Assembly (NCBI RefSeq): GCF_000802155.2
Contig: NZ_JQGJ02000005.1
Location: 186,001-250,000 of the forward strand
Direction: 5' to 3'
Length of the DNA stretch: 64,000 nt
Source: Pseudomonas frederiksbergensis
Lineage (GTDB): Bacteria; Pseudomonadota; Gammaproteobacteria; Pseudomonadales; Pseudomonadaceae
Part shown: positions 25,528-34,261 of the stretch, one piece after another
Layout of the letters: every line of letters begins with the position of its first letter
Position numbering within the stretch: position 1 is the stretch's first letter
Translations under genes and position numbers: made by a program
The notes under the pieces: generated by a model
The model's database searches: none
What the model was told of the DNA's origin: nothing
What the model saw: the letters and a program-made list of their open reading frames with translations, nothing else

Positions 25528-27969
25528 ATGGACCCAATCAACCTCCTTGTTGATCGCATTGACCAGCTGACTCGCTCGACACAATCCAGATCCATTGAAG
25601 CCTTGCAGTTGGTCAAGGAGATCGAGAATCGGGACCGCCTGATCAATCAGCTGGGCCTCGATTCCAAAGCGCTCCGCACCCGCTTGTCACTTCAGGAATG
25701 TGAAGCCCGGCGGTTACGCGAGCGGCTGCGGCTGGCTGAACAGCGCCTCAAGAACGCCGAGGCGTTGCTCAAGACGAAACAGCGCGAGGCTGTCGCGCTG
25801 TCCGATTGGGCGGTGGACCTGCGCGCCCAACTCGCGGCGAAACAGGCTGAGCTGTTCAAGCTTTGCGACTGGGGCAACGCCATCGAACGCGCACCGCTGC
25901 GCTATTCGATGCGCAAGATGGCGTATCGATTTTCACGCTGGGTCTACGCGTGGCTGCCCCTCAGCGCACAGGTGAAAGGCAAGCTGGCGCACCGGCTTCG
26001 CGGTTGGTTGAAACCCCGCAAGGCAACGCCAGGCGAATCAGCGACATCCGCAAGCCTCGTCCCCCTGCCACCGTCGCCGGACCTTGCCGTGCCGTCCAGC
26101 GCCGGACAGCCCATGATCCTGATGTTCGGCGTGATTGACTGGCACTTCCGCATCCAGCGCCCACAAAACCTGGCCAAGGAACTGGCCCGGGGCGGACAGA
26201 CGACTTTCTATATCTCCAACAACTTTATCGACGATGATGCCCCGGGCTTCGAAGCAGAGCCCTTGGCAGGTTCCCACCGGCTGTTCCAGATCCGTTTCAA
26301 GGTTCGCGGCGCACCGGCCATTTATCACGCCCCACCGACAGCCGCCGCGATCCGCCAGTTGTGCCAAGGGTTGGCGATGTTGTTGGAAACAGCGAACGTC
26401 GGTGCCGTGGACTGCATCGTCCAGCACGCCTACTGGTTCCCGCTGGCGAGGCGCGTTCCCAACTCCACATTGGTCTACGACTGCATGGACCATCATGAAG
26501 GTTTCGGCAATGTCGCCCAGGAATTGCTCGACCTTGAAATCGCCTTGATGCGTCGGGCGGACCTGTTGGTGGCGACATCCGACTGGATCGAACAACACGG
26601 CAGGCGGGAAAACCGCAACGTGGAAGTGATCCGCAACGCCTGTGAGTTCAGCGTCTTCAGCCAACGTCCGGGCAAGGTCTATCGGGACCCAGCCAACAGG
26701 AAGATCATCGGCTATTACGGCGTCATTGCCGAATGGTTCGATCTGGATCTGGTCAAGCAAGTCGCCCAGGCTCTCCCGCAGCAGTTGGTCCTATTGATCG
26801 GCAGCGACACCGTCCAGGCACGGAAGTATTTCAAGGGCTGCCCGAACGTGGTCCTGGAGGGCGAAGTCCCGTACGCCTCCCTGCCCTACTACCTGCATGC
26901 CATGGACGTGTGCCTGCTTCCGTTCAAAGTCATGCCGCTGACCCTCGCCACCAATCCGGTCAAGGTCTATGAGTACCTGAGCGCGGGCAAACCGGTGGTC
27001 TCGGTGAAACTGCCGGAGTTGAGCCAGTTCGGCAATCGGGTCTGGTCGGTTGAGCGGCCGGACGAGTTCATATCGGCCATACGCAACGTATTGGGCGCGC
27101 TGCCGGAGGCCCGCGCCACGCGACAGGCGCGTCAATCGTATGCCCGGGGCCAGACCTGGCAACATCGGGCCACTAGCCTGCGCCAGGCCATCGCGACGTT
27201 GCCAATGCCTAAAGTCAGCGTGGTGGTGCTGACCTACAACAACCTGGAACTGACCAAGGCCTGCCTCGACAGCCTGGTGACCCAAAGCCAGTATCCCAAT
27301 CTCGAGATCATCGTCGTCGACAATCATTCCAGCGACCAGACGCCGGCCTACCTCACCGCCTGGGCCGACGGACACCCGGAGCGGATCGTCATCTTCAACC
27401 AGGACAACAAGGGATTCGCGGCGGGCAACAACCAGGGCCTCGCGGCAGCCAGTGGCGAGTACCTGGTTATCCTGAACAACGACACGATCGTCACCGCTGG
27501 CTGGGTCAAGGGCTTGATTCGCCACCTGCGGGACAACAAGGAAATCGGCATTATCGGTCCGATCACCAACAACATCGGCAATGAAGCCAAGGTCAGCACC
27601 CGCTATGGCCGGGTAGATGACATGCCGGCCGAAGCCGCGCAAATGACCCGCTCCCGAATGGGCGAGTGGTTCGAGATCAATACCCTGGCGTTCTTCTGTG
27701 TGATGTTCCCGCGCTCGACCTACGAGCAGGTCGGCGGCCTCTGCGAAGAATATGGCCTGGGTTTTTTCGAGGATGACGATTACTGCCGCCGCGTGCAGCG
27801 TCGAGGCATGCGCGCGGCCTGTGCCGAGGATGTCTTCGTCCACCATCACCTGTCCGCCTCGTTCAACGCCTTGGGCGCCAAGAAAAAACAGGCGCTTTTC
27901 GAGAAGAACCGGGCGATCTATGAGAGCAAGTGGGGATCCTGGGTTCCGCACACGTACCGTGACGTATGA
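25528..27969 (+). CDS. Dual-domain glycosyltransferase (GT4-like plus GT2)
   Basis: 813 aa. An N-terminal coiled coil (about 1-125: RLRERLRLAEQRLKNAEALL) is followed by a basic amphipathic stretch (LRYSMRKMAYRFSRWVYAWL). The GT-B domain (about 190-560) has ILMFGVIDWHFRIQRPQNLA, LVYDCMDHHEGFGN, IIGYYGVIAEWFDLDLV and NPVKVYEYLSAGKPVVS. The GT2 domain (about 565-810) has VSVVVLTYNNLELTKACLDS, GFAAGNNQGLAAASGEY and LVILNNDTIVTAGWV. It parallels the 722 aa protein at 18845. Start 25528 has AAGGA close upstream. Last four bases overlap the next gene (ATGA). Confidence 0.9.
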   Translation: MDPINLLVDRIDQLTRSTQSRSIEALQLVKEIENRDRLINQLGLDSKALRTRLSLQECEARRLRERLRLAEQRLKNAEALLKTKQREAVALSDWAVDLRAQLAAKQAELFKLCDWGNAIERAPLRYSMRKMAYRFSRWVYAWLPLSAQVKGKLAHRLRGWLKPRKATPGESATSASLVPLPPSPDLAVPSSAGQPMILMFGVIDWHFRIQRPQNLAKELARGGQTTFYISNNFIDDDAPGFEAEPLAGSHRLFQIRFKVRGAPAIYHAPPTAAAIRQLCQGLAMLLETANVGAVDCIVQHAYWFPLARRVPNSTLVYDCMDHHEGFGNVAQELLDLEIALMRRADLLVATSDWIEQHGRRENRNVEVIRNACEFSVFSQRPGKVYRDPANRKIIGYYGVIAEWFDLDLVKQVAQALPQQLVLLIGSDTVQARKYFKGCPNVVLEGEVPYASLPYYLHAMDVCLLPFKVMPLTLATNPVKVYEYLSAGKPVVSVKLPELSQFGNRVWSVERPDEFISAIRNVLGALPEARATRQARQSYARGQTWQHRATSLRQAIATLPMPKVSVVVLTYNNLELTKACLDSLVTQSQYPNLEIIVVDNHSSDQTPAYLTAWADGHPERIVIFNQDNKGFAAGNNQGLAAASGEYLVILNNDTIVTAGWVKGLIRHLRDNKEIGIIGPITNNIGNEAKVSTRYGRVDDMPAEAAQMTRSRMGEWFEINTLAFFCVMFPRSTYEQVGGLCEEYGLGFFEDDDYCRRVQRRGMRAACAEDVFVHHHLSASFNALGAKKKQALFEKNRAIYESKWGSWVPHTYRDV

Positions 27970-30425
27970 GTGCCCCTTTGCATGGCACCGAGGTGCTGAA
28001 CAACCGAGACGATATTTTGCCAAGAGATAGCCTGAAGTACGCAGTGGTGCTGTTGGTTTTACTGGCGAGCATGGCGGTCGGCGGGTACGGTTTTTCGACG
28101 CTTGAAGTGGCGTCCATGAACAGCGGCACCCGGACGATATTGCTGTCAGCGGCGAGCCTGGCTGCACTCACTTTTTTCACTCGCCAATCGCCGTACGTCC
28201 TCTGCCTGGGTTTGCTGGCCTGCTTGTCCATCGTCTTTGCACAGGTATGGCCGGCGCTGGTCGTCGCGGTCTTCGGGCTGTCCGCCACTGTGCTCGGCAG
28301 GTGGATGCTCAAACAACACATCACGGCCGACTGGAGCGTCCACCTGCTGGTGGGAGCCGGCACGCTTGGTACGTTCACGGGCTTGGCGGCGTACCTGCCA
28401 ATCAATTATCCCTGGCTGTATGGCGTGCTGCTGTCGTTGCCCCTTTTGCTGGGGCGCAAACACGTCATGTCGACAGCTCGCGAACTGCTGAGCCTCATCC
28501 GAGCCGTCCGCGCGGCACAGACACCTATCCAAACGGCGCTCGACGTGCTGATTTGCGGCTTCGCCTGCCTTTACGTCCTGGTGGCCTTCATGCCCGAGAT
28601 CGGCCACGACGCATTGGCCATGCACCTCTTCGTCCCGTCACATCTGGCGCAGCGGCATCAGTGGTCGTTCGATGCAAGCACCTATATGTGGGCCGTCATG
28701 CCCATGCTGGCCGACTGGATCTATAGCATTGTGTACCTGCTGGCCGGCGAAACGGCGTCCCGCTTGAGCAACAGTGCGTTCACCCTGTTGGTGACGTGGC
28801 AAATACACAACATGAGCCTCTGGGCCGGGGGCTCTGCCACCAGTGCTCGCTGGGCAAGCCTGATCTTTCTCTCGACGCCCCTCGCTTTCGCTGAAAGCAG
28901 CAGCTTGCATATCGAGTCCGCCTGGACTGCCTTCATGATGGCCGGAACCCTGGCCATCCTTAAAGTTTCAAGCTTCACAGGTGATCCAAAGGAGCGCTTG
29001 TCGCAGTTGTTCCTGGCCGGCCTCCTGCTGGGCTTCGCCATGGCGACCAAAGCCGTGACCCTGAGCGTGCTTCCGGTCCTGCTGGCGATCCTCTTGTGGC
29101 AGTACAAGGCCTGGGCGATCCAAGGGGTCGTCAAGACGCTCCTGCTGGGCAGCGCCAGCCTGCTACTGGCCGGTGCCACCCCTTACGTCTGCGCCGGCTA
29201 CCTGACCGGCAACCCGGTGTTCCCATTTTTCAATGCCGTTTTCCACTCTCCGCTCTGGCCGAACGTCAATTTCGAACCGCCGGCCAGGTTCGGTTCAGGG
29301 ATGACCTGGGACACGCTCTATCGAATGGTCTTCAAATCGCATGAATTCATTGAGGGGCGAGTCGGCGCGGCAGGTTTCCAGTGGCTGCTGCTGCCCACGG
29401 CCATCGTCGCGGTGCTGTTGAGCGGTAACAAAAAAGCCCTATGCATCCTCCTGGTCGGCGCCGGCGCGATGTTCTTGACGTTCCACTCAACGGCCTATCT
29501 GCGTTACGTATTCCCCTCCTTCGCGCTCTTCTCGGTGGTCCTGGCCCTGCCGTTTTCCGACGACAAGGTCTTTCCCCGCAGCCTCGCCATCGCGGCCGGT
29601 GTGTTGTTGATCCTGACCAACTCCCGTTTCATCCAGGCCGCGACTTACTATGGCGAAATCAGACCCTCTGCACTGTTCAGCCAGGCAGGTCGAGAGGCCT
29701 ATCTGCTGGAACGCCTGCCCATGCGCAAAATGGTCGACACCATCAATGCCCTGAACACGGGCTATCAGCCCGTGGCGGTGTTTGCGTCGCCCTTGATGGC
29801 GGGTTTGCACAGCGATGCCCTGTACGCATCGAAGTACAACCTGAAGTGGAAAAATGAGTTCGACACGGCGACTTCACCCTCGGAACTTGCCCGACGCTTG
29901 CGCCAGCGCCAGGTCAACTGGCTGGTAATCGACCTCAAGTCCTTGCCCCAGATTAAACTCGATCGGCTGCTCACCGTGTCCACGTCGTACGCCAGGCTGG
30001 GTGACCTGGACCTGCGCAAACTCAACGTCACGCATGACGAGCACCTGCTCAACCCCGAGCTGTCCAGTCTCGAGGGCTGGAGTCTGACGTTACCTTCGAG
30101 CTACGACCCATCGCGCAAAATCCTCACCGTCAACGTCAAGACACCGGCTACACAGCGGGTCGAAGTGACACCGGGACAGACCTACACCAACAGCGTGTCC
30201 GCACGCTGCGCAACGACAGCCACCACGGGAAGAATCCAGGCCAATTGGATGGACGCCAAAGGCGACTTCATTGCCGCCAGCATCGATACGTTTGACTGCA
30301 CCACGCAATGGGAGCCCCATGAAATGAACGTCATCGCCCCCGCGAATGCCACCTCCGCGATCATTTATGCCTCCGGCCACACCGACACTCCGCTGGAGTT
30401 CAGGTCACTTTCATTCAGGCAATAG
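27966..30425 (+). CDS. GT-C type membrane glycosyltransferase-like protein
   Basis: 819 aa with about twelve to fourteen hydrophobic helices over residues 1-540 and a lumenal Glu/Asp-containing first loop region (MPEIGHDALAMHLFVPSHLA), as in polyprenyl-phosphate-sugar dependent GT-C enzymes. The final ~150 residues are non-membrane and beta-rich (LSLEGWSLTLPSSYDPSRK through IIYASGHTDTPLEFRSL) and look like a carbohydrate-binding sandwich. It likely uses a sugar supplied by the DPM-like enzyme encoded next to decorate the glycan in the periplasm. Coupled to the upstream gene by ATGA. Confidence 0.78.
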   Translation: MSAPLHGTEVLNNRDDILPRDSLKYAVVLLVLLASMAVGGYGFSTLEVASMNSGTRTILLSAASLAALTFFTRQSPYVLCLGLLACLSIVFAQVWPALVVAVFGLSATVLGRWMLKQHITADWSVHLLVGAGTLGTFTGLAAYLPINYPWLYGVLLSLPLLLGRKHVMSTARELLSLIRAVRAAQTPIQTALDVLICGFACLYVLVAFMPEIGHDALAMHLFVPSHLAQRHQWSFDASTYMWAVMPMLADWIYSIVYLLAGETASRLSNSAFTLLVTWQIHNMSLWAGGSATSARWASLIFLSTPLAFAESSSLHIESAWTAFMMAGTLAILKVSSFTGDPKERLSQLFLAGLLLGFAMATKAVTLSVLPVLLAILLWQYKAWAIQGVVKTLLLGSASLLLAGATPYVCAGYLTGNPVFPFFNAVFHSPLWPNVNFEPPARFGSGMTWDTLYRMVFKSHEFIEGRVGAAGFQWLLLPTAIVAVLLSGNKKALCILLVGAGAMFLTFHSTAYLRYVFPSFALFSVVLALPFSDDKVFPRSLAIAAGVLLILTNSRFIQAATYYGEIRPSALFSQAGREAYLLERLPMRKMVDTINALNTGYQPVAVFASPLMAGLHSDALYASKYNLKWKNEFDTATSPSELARRLRQRQVNWLVIDLKSLPQIKLDRLLTVSTSYARLGDLDLRKLNVTHDEHLLNPELSSLEGWSLTLPSSYDPSRKILTVNVKTPATQRVEVTPGQTYTNSVSARCATTATTGRIQANWMDAKGDFIAASIDTFDCTTQWEPHEMNVIAPANATSAIIYASGHTDTPLEFRSLSFRQ

Positions 30426-30437
30426 CGGGCGATATCG

Positions 30438-31460
30438 ATGAACTCTAAAACCGAGCTTTTCACCGATGAACAGCGAGTCGCCGTGGTCATCCCCAGCTAT
30501 CGGGTCACCGCGCATATCGTCGAGGTCATAGACGCCATAGGGCCCGAGGTCTGGCGCATCTACGTCATCGACGATGCCTGCCCGGATGGCTCGGGCGAGC
30601 ATGTGCTGGCCTCCTGTAACGATCCTCGGGTCAAGGTGCTGCCCCACGATGTCAACAAAGGCGTGGGTGGTGCAGTCATGACCGGCTACCGGACAGCCCT
30701 CGCCGACGGCGCGAGCATCATTGTCAAAGTCGACGGGGACGGCCAAATGGACCCGACCCTGATCCCGCTATTCATCGAGCCGATCCTGGCCGGTGAAGCC
30801 GACTACACCAAAGGCAATCGATTTTTCAATCTGGAAGAAGTCCAGTCCATGCCGCGGCTGCGCCTGTTCGGCAACGCCGTATTGTCGCTGATGGCCAAAT
30901 TGTCGACGGGTTACTGGGACCTGTTCGACCCCACCAACGGCTACACGGCGATCCACCGCGACGTCGCCCGGCTGCTGCCCCTGGACAAGGTCAGCCAACG
31001 CTACTTTTTCGAGACCGACATTCTGTTCCGCCTGAACACCGTGCGTGCCGTGGTCGTGGATGTCCCGATGGAAGCCCGATACGGCGACGAAGTCAGCCAC
31101 CTCAAGATCTCGAAAATCATTGGCGAGTTTCTGTTCAAACACCTGCGCAATTTCACCAAGCGCGTGCTCTATAACTACTACTTGCGCGACATGTCCCTGG
31201 CTTCGATCGAGCTGCCGATCGGGATCCTGATGTTCTTGTTGGGCATCCTTTTCGGCAGTTTCCACTGGTTCGAATCGGCGCAGAACGGCGTCGCGACACC
31301 AGCCGGAACCGTGATGCTCAGCGCATTGCCCATGCTCATGGGGTTGCAACTGATCATGGCCTTCCTTGGTTATGACATCGCCTCGGTGCCCAGCAGGCCA
31401 CGGCACTCCAGGCGCAGTAAAGCAACGTCGTTACGGGAAGAAAGCTCATCAAAGCACTAA
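30438..31460 (+). CDS. Polyprenyl-phosphate glycosyltransferase, GT2 (DPM1/ArnC-like)
   Basis: 340 aa. The catalytic domain (1-235) has VAVVIPSYRVTAHIVEVI, IYVIDDACPDGSG, NKGVGGAVMTGYRTAL and IIVKVDGDGQMDPTLIP (DxD). Two C-terminal hydrophobic helices (IGILMFLLGILFGSFHWF; VMLSALPMLMGLQLIMAFL) anchor it, as in undecaprenyl-phosphate sugar synthases. It probably makes the lipid-phosphate sugar used by the adjacent GT-C protein. It is the last chromosomal gene before the integrated element, whose attachment site begins 5 bp after its stop; the gene seems complete. Confidence 0.9.
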   Translation: MNSKTELFTDEQRVAVVIPSYRVTAHIVEVIDAIGPEVWRIYVIDDACPDGSGEHVLASCNDPRVKVLPHDVNKGVGGAVMTGYRTALADGASIIVKVDGDGQMDPTLIPLFIEPILAGEADYTKGNRFFNLEEVQSMPRLRLFGNAVLSLMAKLSTGYWDLFDPTNGYTAIHRDVARLLPLDKVSQRYFFETDILFRLNTVRAVVVDVPMEARYGDEVSHLKISKIIGEFLFKHLRNFTKRVLYNYYLRDMSLASIELPIGILMFLLGILFGSFHWFESAQNGVATPAGTVMLSALPMLMGLQLIMAFLGYDIASVPSRPRHSRRSKATSLREESSSKH

Positions 31461-31464
31461 GGGA

Positions 31465-31472
31465 TTTTTTAT
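31465..31472. other. Candidate attachment core (attL) of the ICE
   Basis: TTTTTTAT. Tn4371-like elements are known to insert at short T-rich cores of the form TTTTTCAT or close variants (recalled consensus TTTTTYRT), roughly 180 bp before int. This octamer fits and lies 176 bp before the integrase ATG. The partner copy at the other end is not in the window. Confidence 0.55.
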
Positions 31473-31581
31473 TTCACGATGACTCCAGCCCGACATTACG
31501 CCGGACTACGCCCAAGCCAGATGCAGCAGGTTTATCAATGACTTAGGCGAGTTCAACATATGCCGGTGCTTTCTGAAACCT

Positions 31582-31631
31582 GACCCGGCTTGTGCTCGCA
31601 TGGCTCCCATGTGGCTCTTGGAAACCGGGTC
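31582..31631. repeat. Inverted repeat just before the integrase gene
   Basis: GACCCGG (31582-31588) and CCGGGTC (31625-31631) are perfect 7-bp arms around 36 bases. The second arm precedes the integrase ribosome site. It could be an integrase arm-binding or autoregulatory site; the function is inferred from position only. Confidence 0.4.
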
Positions 31632-31647
31632 GTTCCGAGGAGTCATC

Positions 31648-32847
31648 ATGGCAAAACTCAAGCTCACCAAGTCCGCCGTCGATGCGGCACAACCCCAGGC
31701 GCAGGCTGTCGAACTCCGGGACACGATGGTGCCCGGCTTCCTCTGCAAGATCACCCCGGCGGGCCGCAAGGTGTTCATGCTGCAATACCGCACGAATGCC
31801 GGAGAGCGGCGCAAGCCCGCCTTGGGCCTGTATGGGGAACTGACCGTCGAGCAGGCCCGCGCCTTGGCCCAGGAGTGGCTGGCCGAGGTGCGCAAGGGCG
31901 GTGATCCTGGGGCGGCCAAGGCCGCCGCCCGTGCCGCGCCTACGGTCGCGGAACTGTGCGGCAAGTTCATGGAGGACTACTCCAAGCTGCGCAACAAGCC
32001 CAGCACGCAACGCGGCTATCAGGCTGTCATAGACCGCTGCATCGTTCCGATGCTGGGCCGGATGAAGGTGCAGGACGTGAAGCGGCCCGACGTGGCCACG
32101 GTGATGAAGAAGATGGCCCACAAGCCGGCCGAGGCCAACAACGCTTTCAGCGTGATGCGCAGGATGTTCAATCTGGCCGAGGTGTGGGGCTACCGGACGG
32201 ATGGAACCAACCCGTGCCGCCACGTCCCGATGTACCCCAACGGGAAGGCCACGCACCTCATCAGCGACGAGGACATGGCGCGGATCTTCCGCCATCTGGG
32301 CAAGCTGGAGGCGGAAGGGCTGGAGCCTTACGTCATTCCCCTGGCGATCCGCTTGCAATTCGAGTTCGCTGCCCGCCGTGGCGAAATCGTCACGCTCCAA
32401 TGGGATTGGGTGGACTTCGAGAACCGGCGCGTGGTTTGGCCTGACAGCAAGACCGGCGGCATGTCCAAGCCCATGAGTGAGGAAGCCTACCGACTGCTTT
32501 CGACCGCGCCGAGGCAGGACGGCATTCCCCATGTGCTGCCGTCCCCAAACCATGAGGGCCAGCACTTGACCACGGGCGAGTATTACAACGGCTGGTGCCG
32601 TGCGCTCAAGGCTGCTGGAGCGGCCCACGTCGGTACGCACGGCATCCGGCATCGTTCGGCTACCGACATTGCCAACTCGGGCATCCCGGTCAAGGTCGGC
32701 ATGGCGCTGACGGCGCACAAGACCGTCGCGATGTTCATGCGCTACGTCCACACCGAGGATGACCCGGTGCGCAAGGCGGCCGAACTGGTGGCGAACCGGC
32801 GCAAGACAATCACCGGGGCGCAGCGCCCCGTGAAGGTGACGACATGA
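31648..32847 (+). CDS. int: Tyrosine-type site-specific integrase of the ICE
   Basis: 399 aa. N-terminal DUF4102 arm-DNA-binding domain (MAKLKLTKSAVDAAQPQAQ ... KVFMLQYR), SAM-like core-binding region (about 95-190), and the catalytic domain with Arg243 (FAARRGEIV), HGIRH at 331-335 (His331, Arg334) and Tyr366 in FMRYVH. All tyrosine-recombinase residues are recognisable, so it should be active. Start 31648 is fixed by GAGGAG seven bases upstream; an upstream start at 31600 is less likely. Mediates integration and excision at the nearby att core. Overlaps the next gene by ATGA. Confidence 0.95.
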   Translation: MAKLKLTKSAVDAAQPQAQAVELRDTMVPGFLCKITPAGRKVFMLQYRTNAGERRKPALGLYGELTVEQARALAQEWLAEVRKGGDPGAAKAAARAAPTVAELCGKFMEDYSKLRNKPSTQRGYQAVIDRCIVPMLGRMKVQDVKRPDVATVMKKMAHKPAEANNAFSVMRRMFNLAEVWGYRTDGTNPCRHVPMYPNGKATHLISDEDMARIFRHLGKLEAEGLEPYVIPLAIRLQFEFAARRGEIVTLQWDWVDFENRRVVWPDSKTGGMSKPMSEEAYRLLSTAPRQDGIPHVLPSPNHEGQHLTTGEYYNGWCRALKAAGAAHVGTHGIRHRSATDIANSGIPVKVGMALTAHKTVAMFMRYVHTEDDPVRKAAELVANRRKTITGAQRPVKVTT

Positions 32848-33908
32848 ACCGGCGCAAAGTATCCGTGGCGTCATCCGCAGCGCCGTCGGCGCTGCTGGGC
32901 GATATTCGGGCGCTGATCGAGGCGGCGCACAAGCGCGCTGCCTCGGCCGTCAATGCCGAGCTGACCCTGCTGTTCTGGCGCATCGGCCAGCGTATCCATA
33001 CGGAAGTGCTGGCCGGTCAGCGGGCCGGGTACGGCGAGGAAATCCTGCCAACCTTGGCCGAGCAGTTGGTACGCGACTACGGGCGCAGCTTCGCGGACAA
33101 GAATCTGCGCCGGATGGTGCAGTTCGCCGCCACCTACTCGGACGAGCCAATTGTCGTGACGCTGTCACGACAATTGAGCTGGTCACATTTTCTGGCCCTA
33201 CTGCCGCTCAAAGACCCGCTCCAGCGGGACTACTACGCGCAGATGGCGAGTGCCGGCCGCTGGAGCGTGCGGACGCTGCGCGAGCGCATCGACTCGATGC
33301 TCTACGAGCGCACCGCGCTGTCCCAAAAGCCGGACGAAACCATTGCGCAGGAGCTGGCGACGATGCGCGACGCGCAGCGCATGTCGCCCGCCCTGGTCAT
33401 GCGCGATCCCTACATCCTCGACTTCCTCGGGCTGCGGGACACCTGGCAGGAAGGCGATTTGGAGGCCGCGATCATCCGTGAAATGGAGTCGTTCCTGCTG
33501 GAGCTGGGCGCGGGTTTCTCTTTCGTTGCCCGGCAGAAGCGCATCCAGATCGACGACGAGGATTTCCACCTCGACCTGCTTTTCTACAACCGCAAGCTGC
33601 GGCGCCTGGTGGCGGTGGAGTTGAAGGTCGGCGAGTTCAAGGCCGCGTACAAAGGGCAGATGGAGCTTTATCTGCGCTGGCTGGACAAGCATGAGCGCGA
33701 GCCGGAGGAAGCCTCGCCGCTGGGGATCATCCTTTGCACCGGCAAGAAGCGCGAACAGATCGAGTTGCTGGAGTTGGACAAGTCGGGCATCCATGTGGCC
33801 GAGTACCTGACGAGCTTGCCGCCGCGTGCGGTGTTGGGTGAGCGGTTGCAGCAGGCGACCGAGAGGGCACGTTTGCAGATCGAGCAGCGCAAGACGGATG
33901 CCGAGTAG
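32844..33908 (+). CDS. DUF1016 / YhcG-like PD-(D/E)XK nuclease-domain protein
   Basis: 354 aa. The N-terminal half is the DUF1016 helical domain (ELTLLFWRIGQRIHTEVL, LSWSHFLALLPLKDPLQRDYY); the C-terminal half holds the PD-(D/E)XK nuclease core, with DDEDFHLDLLFYN providing the Asp and RLVAVELKVGEF the ExK. YhcG-family proteins are DNA-related; members occur in restriction and mobile-element contexts. Its start lies inside the integrase stop (ATGA), so the two are co-translated. Role in element excision, maintenance or defence is inference. Confidence 0.9.
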   Translation: MNRRKVSVASSAAPSALLGDIRALIEAAHKRAASAVNAELTLLFWRIGQRIHTEVLAGQRAGYGEEILPTLAEQLVRDYGRSFADKNLRRMVQFAATYSDEPIVVTLSRQLSWSHFLALLPLKDPLQRDYYAQMASAGRWSVRTLRERIDSMLYERTALSQKPDETIAQELATMRDAQRMSPALVMRDPYILDFLGLRDTWQEGDLEAAIIREMESFLLELGAGFSFVARQKRIQIDDEDFHLDLLFYNRKLRRLVAVELKVGEFKAAYKGQMELYLRWLDKHEREPEEASPLGIILCTGKKREQIELLELDKSGIHVAEYLTSLPPRAVLGERLQQATERARLQIEQRKTDAE

Positions 33909-34261
33909 TTCTGCCCCAGGCATTCGGGCGTCCCGGCGTGCCGCCGTCGCGCTCTCGTGCTGCGCATCAAGCCTCGCTGCGCGAGTCTCGCCCCTGCCGG
34001 GCTTCCATCACTGACGCCTCCGGCCCTGCTCGTTGATCCGGGCCTACGCGCTCCGCTTGCCCCAAAAGCAAGGTGTGTGCAGTGGGCGGGTGTGGGCGGT
34101 CTTGCTGTTCCCATCACCGTATCACGGCGTTCTCGCCGTCAAGGGCAGCGCGCGCCATGCGCGCTTGCGTCCTGGCGGCCGTCTGCGACCCCTGACTGCT
34201 TGCGCTGCGCCGTGCTGGCGACGGTTCCGGGCAATTCCGCCCGTGCAACCGGAGCACGCTC
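33909..34261. other. Intergenic gap before the RadC-like gene
   Basis: 353 bases without a convincing gene. It contains a partial copy of the ICE dispersed repeat at about 34006-34068 (ACTGACGCCTCCGGCCC then CGCTTGCC) and the ribosome site (CGGAG) of the next gene. No terminator with T-run was seen. Confidence 0.6.

Noticed and set aside
31461..31647. tRNA gene as ICE attachment site
   Set aside because: No tRNA-like 3' end or cloverleaf could be seen; the T-rich core of Tn4371 relatives explains the junction better.
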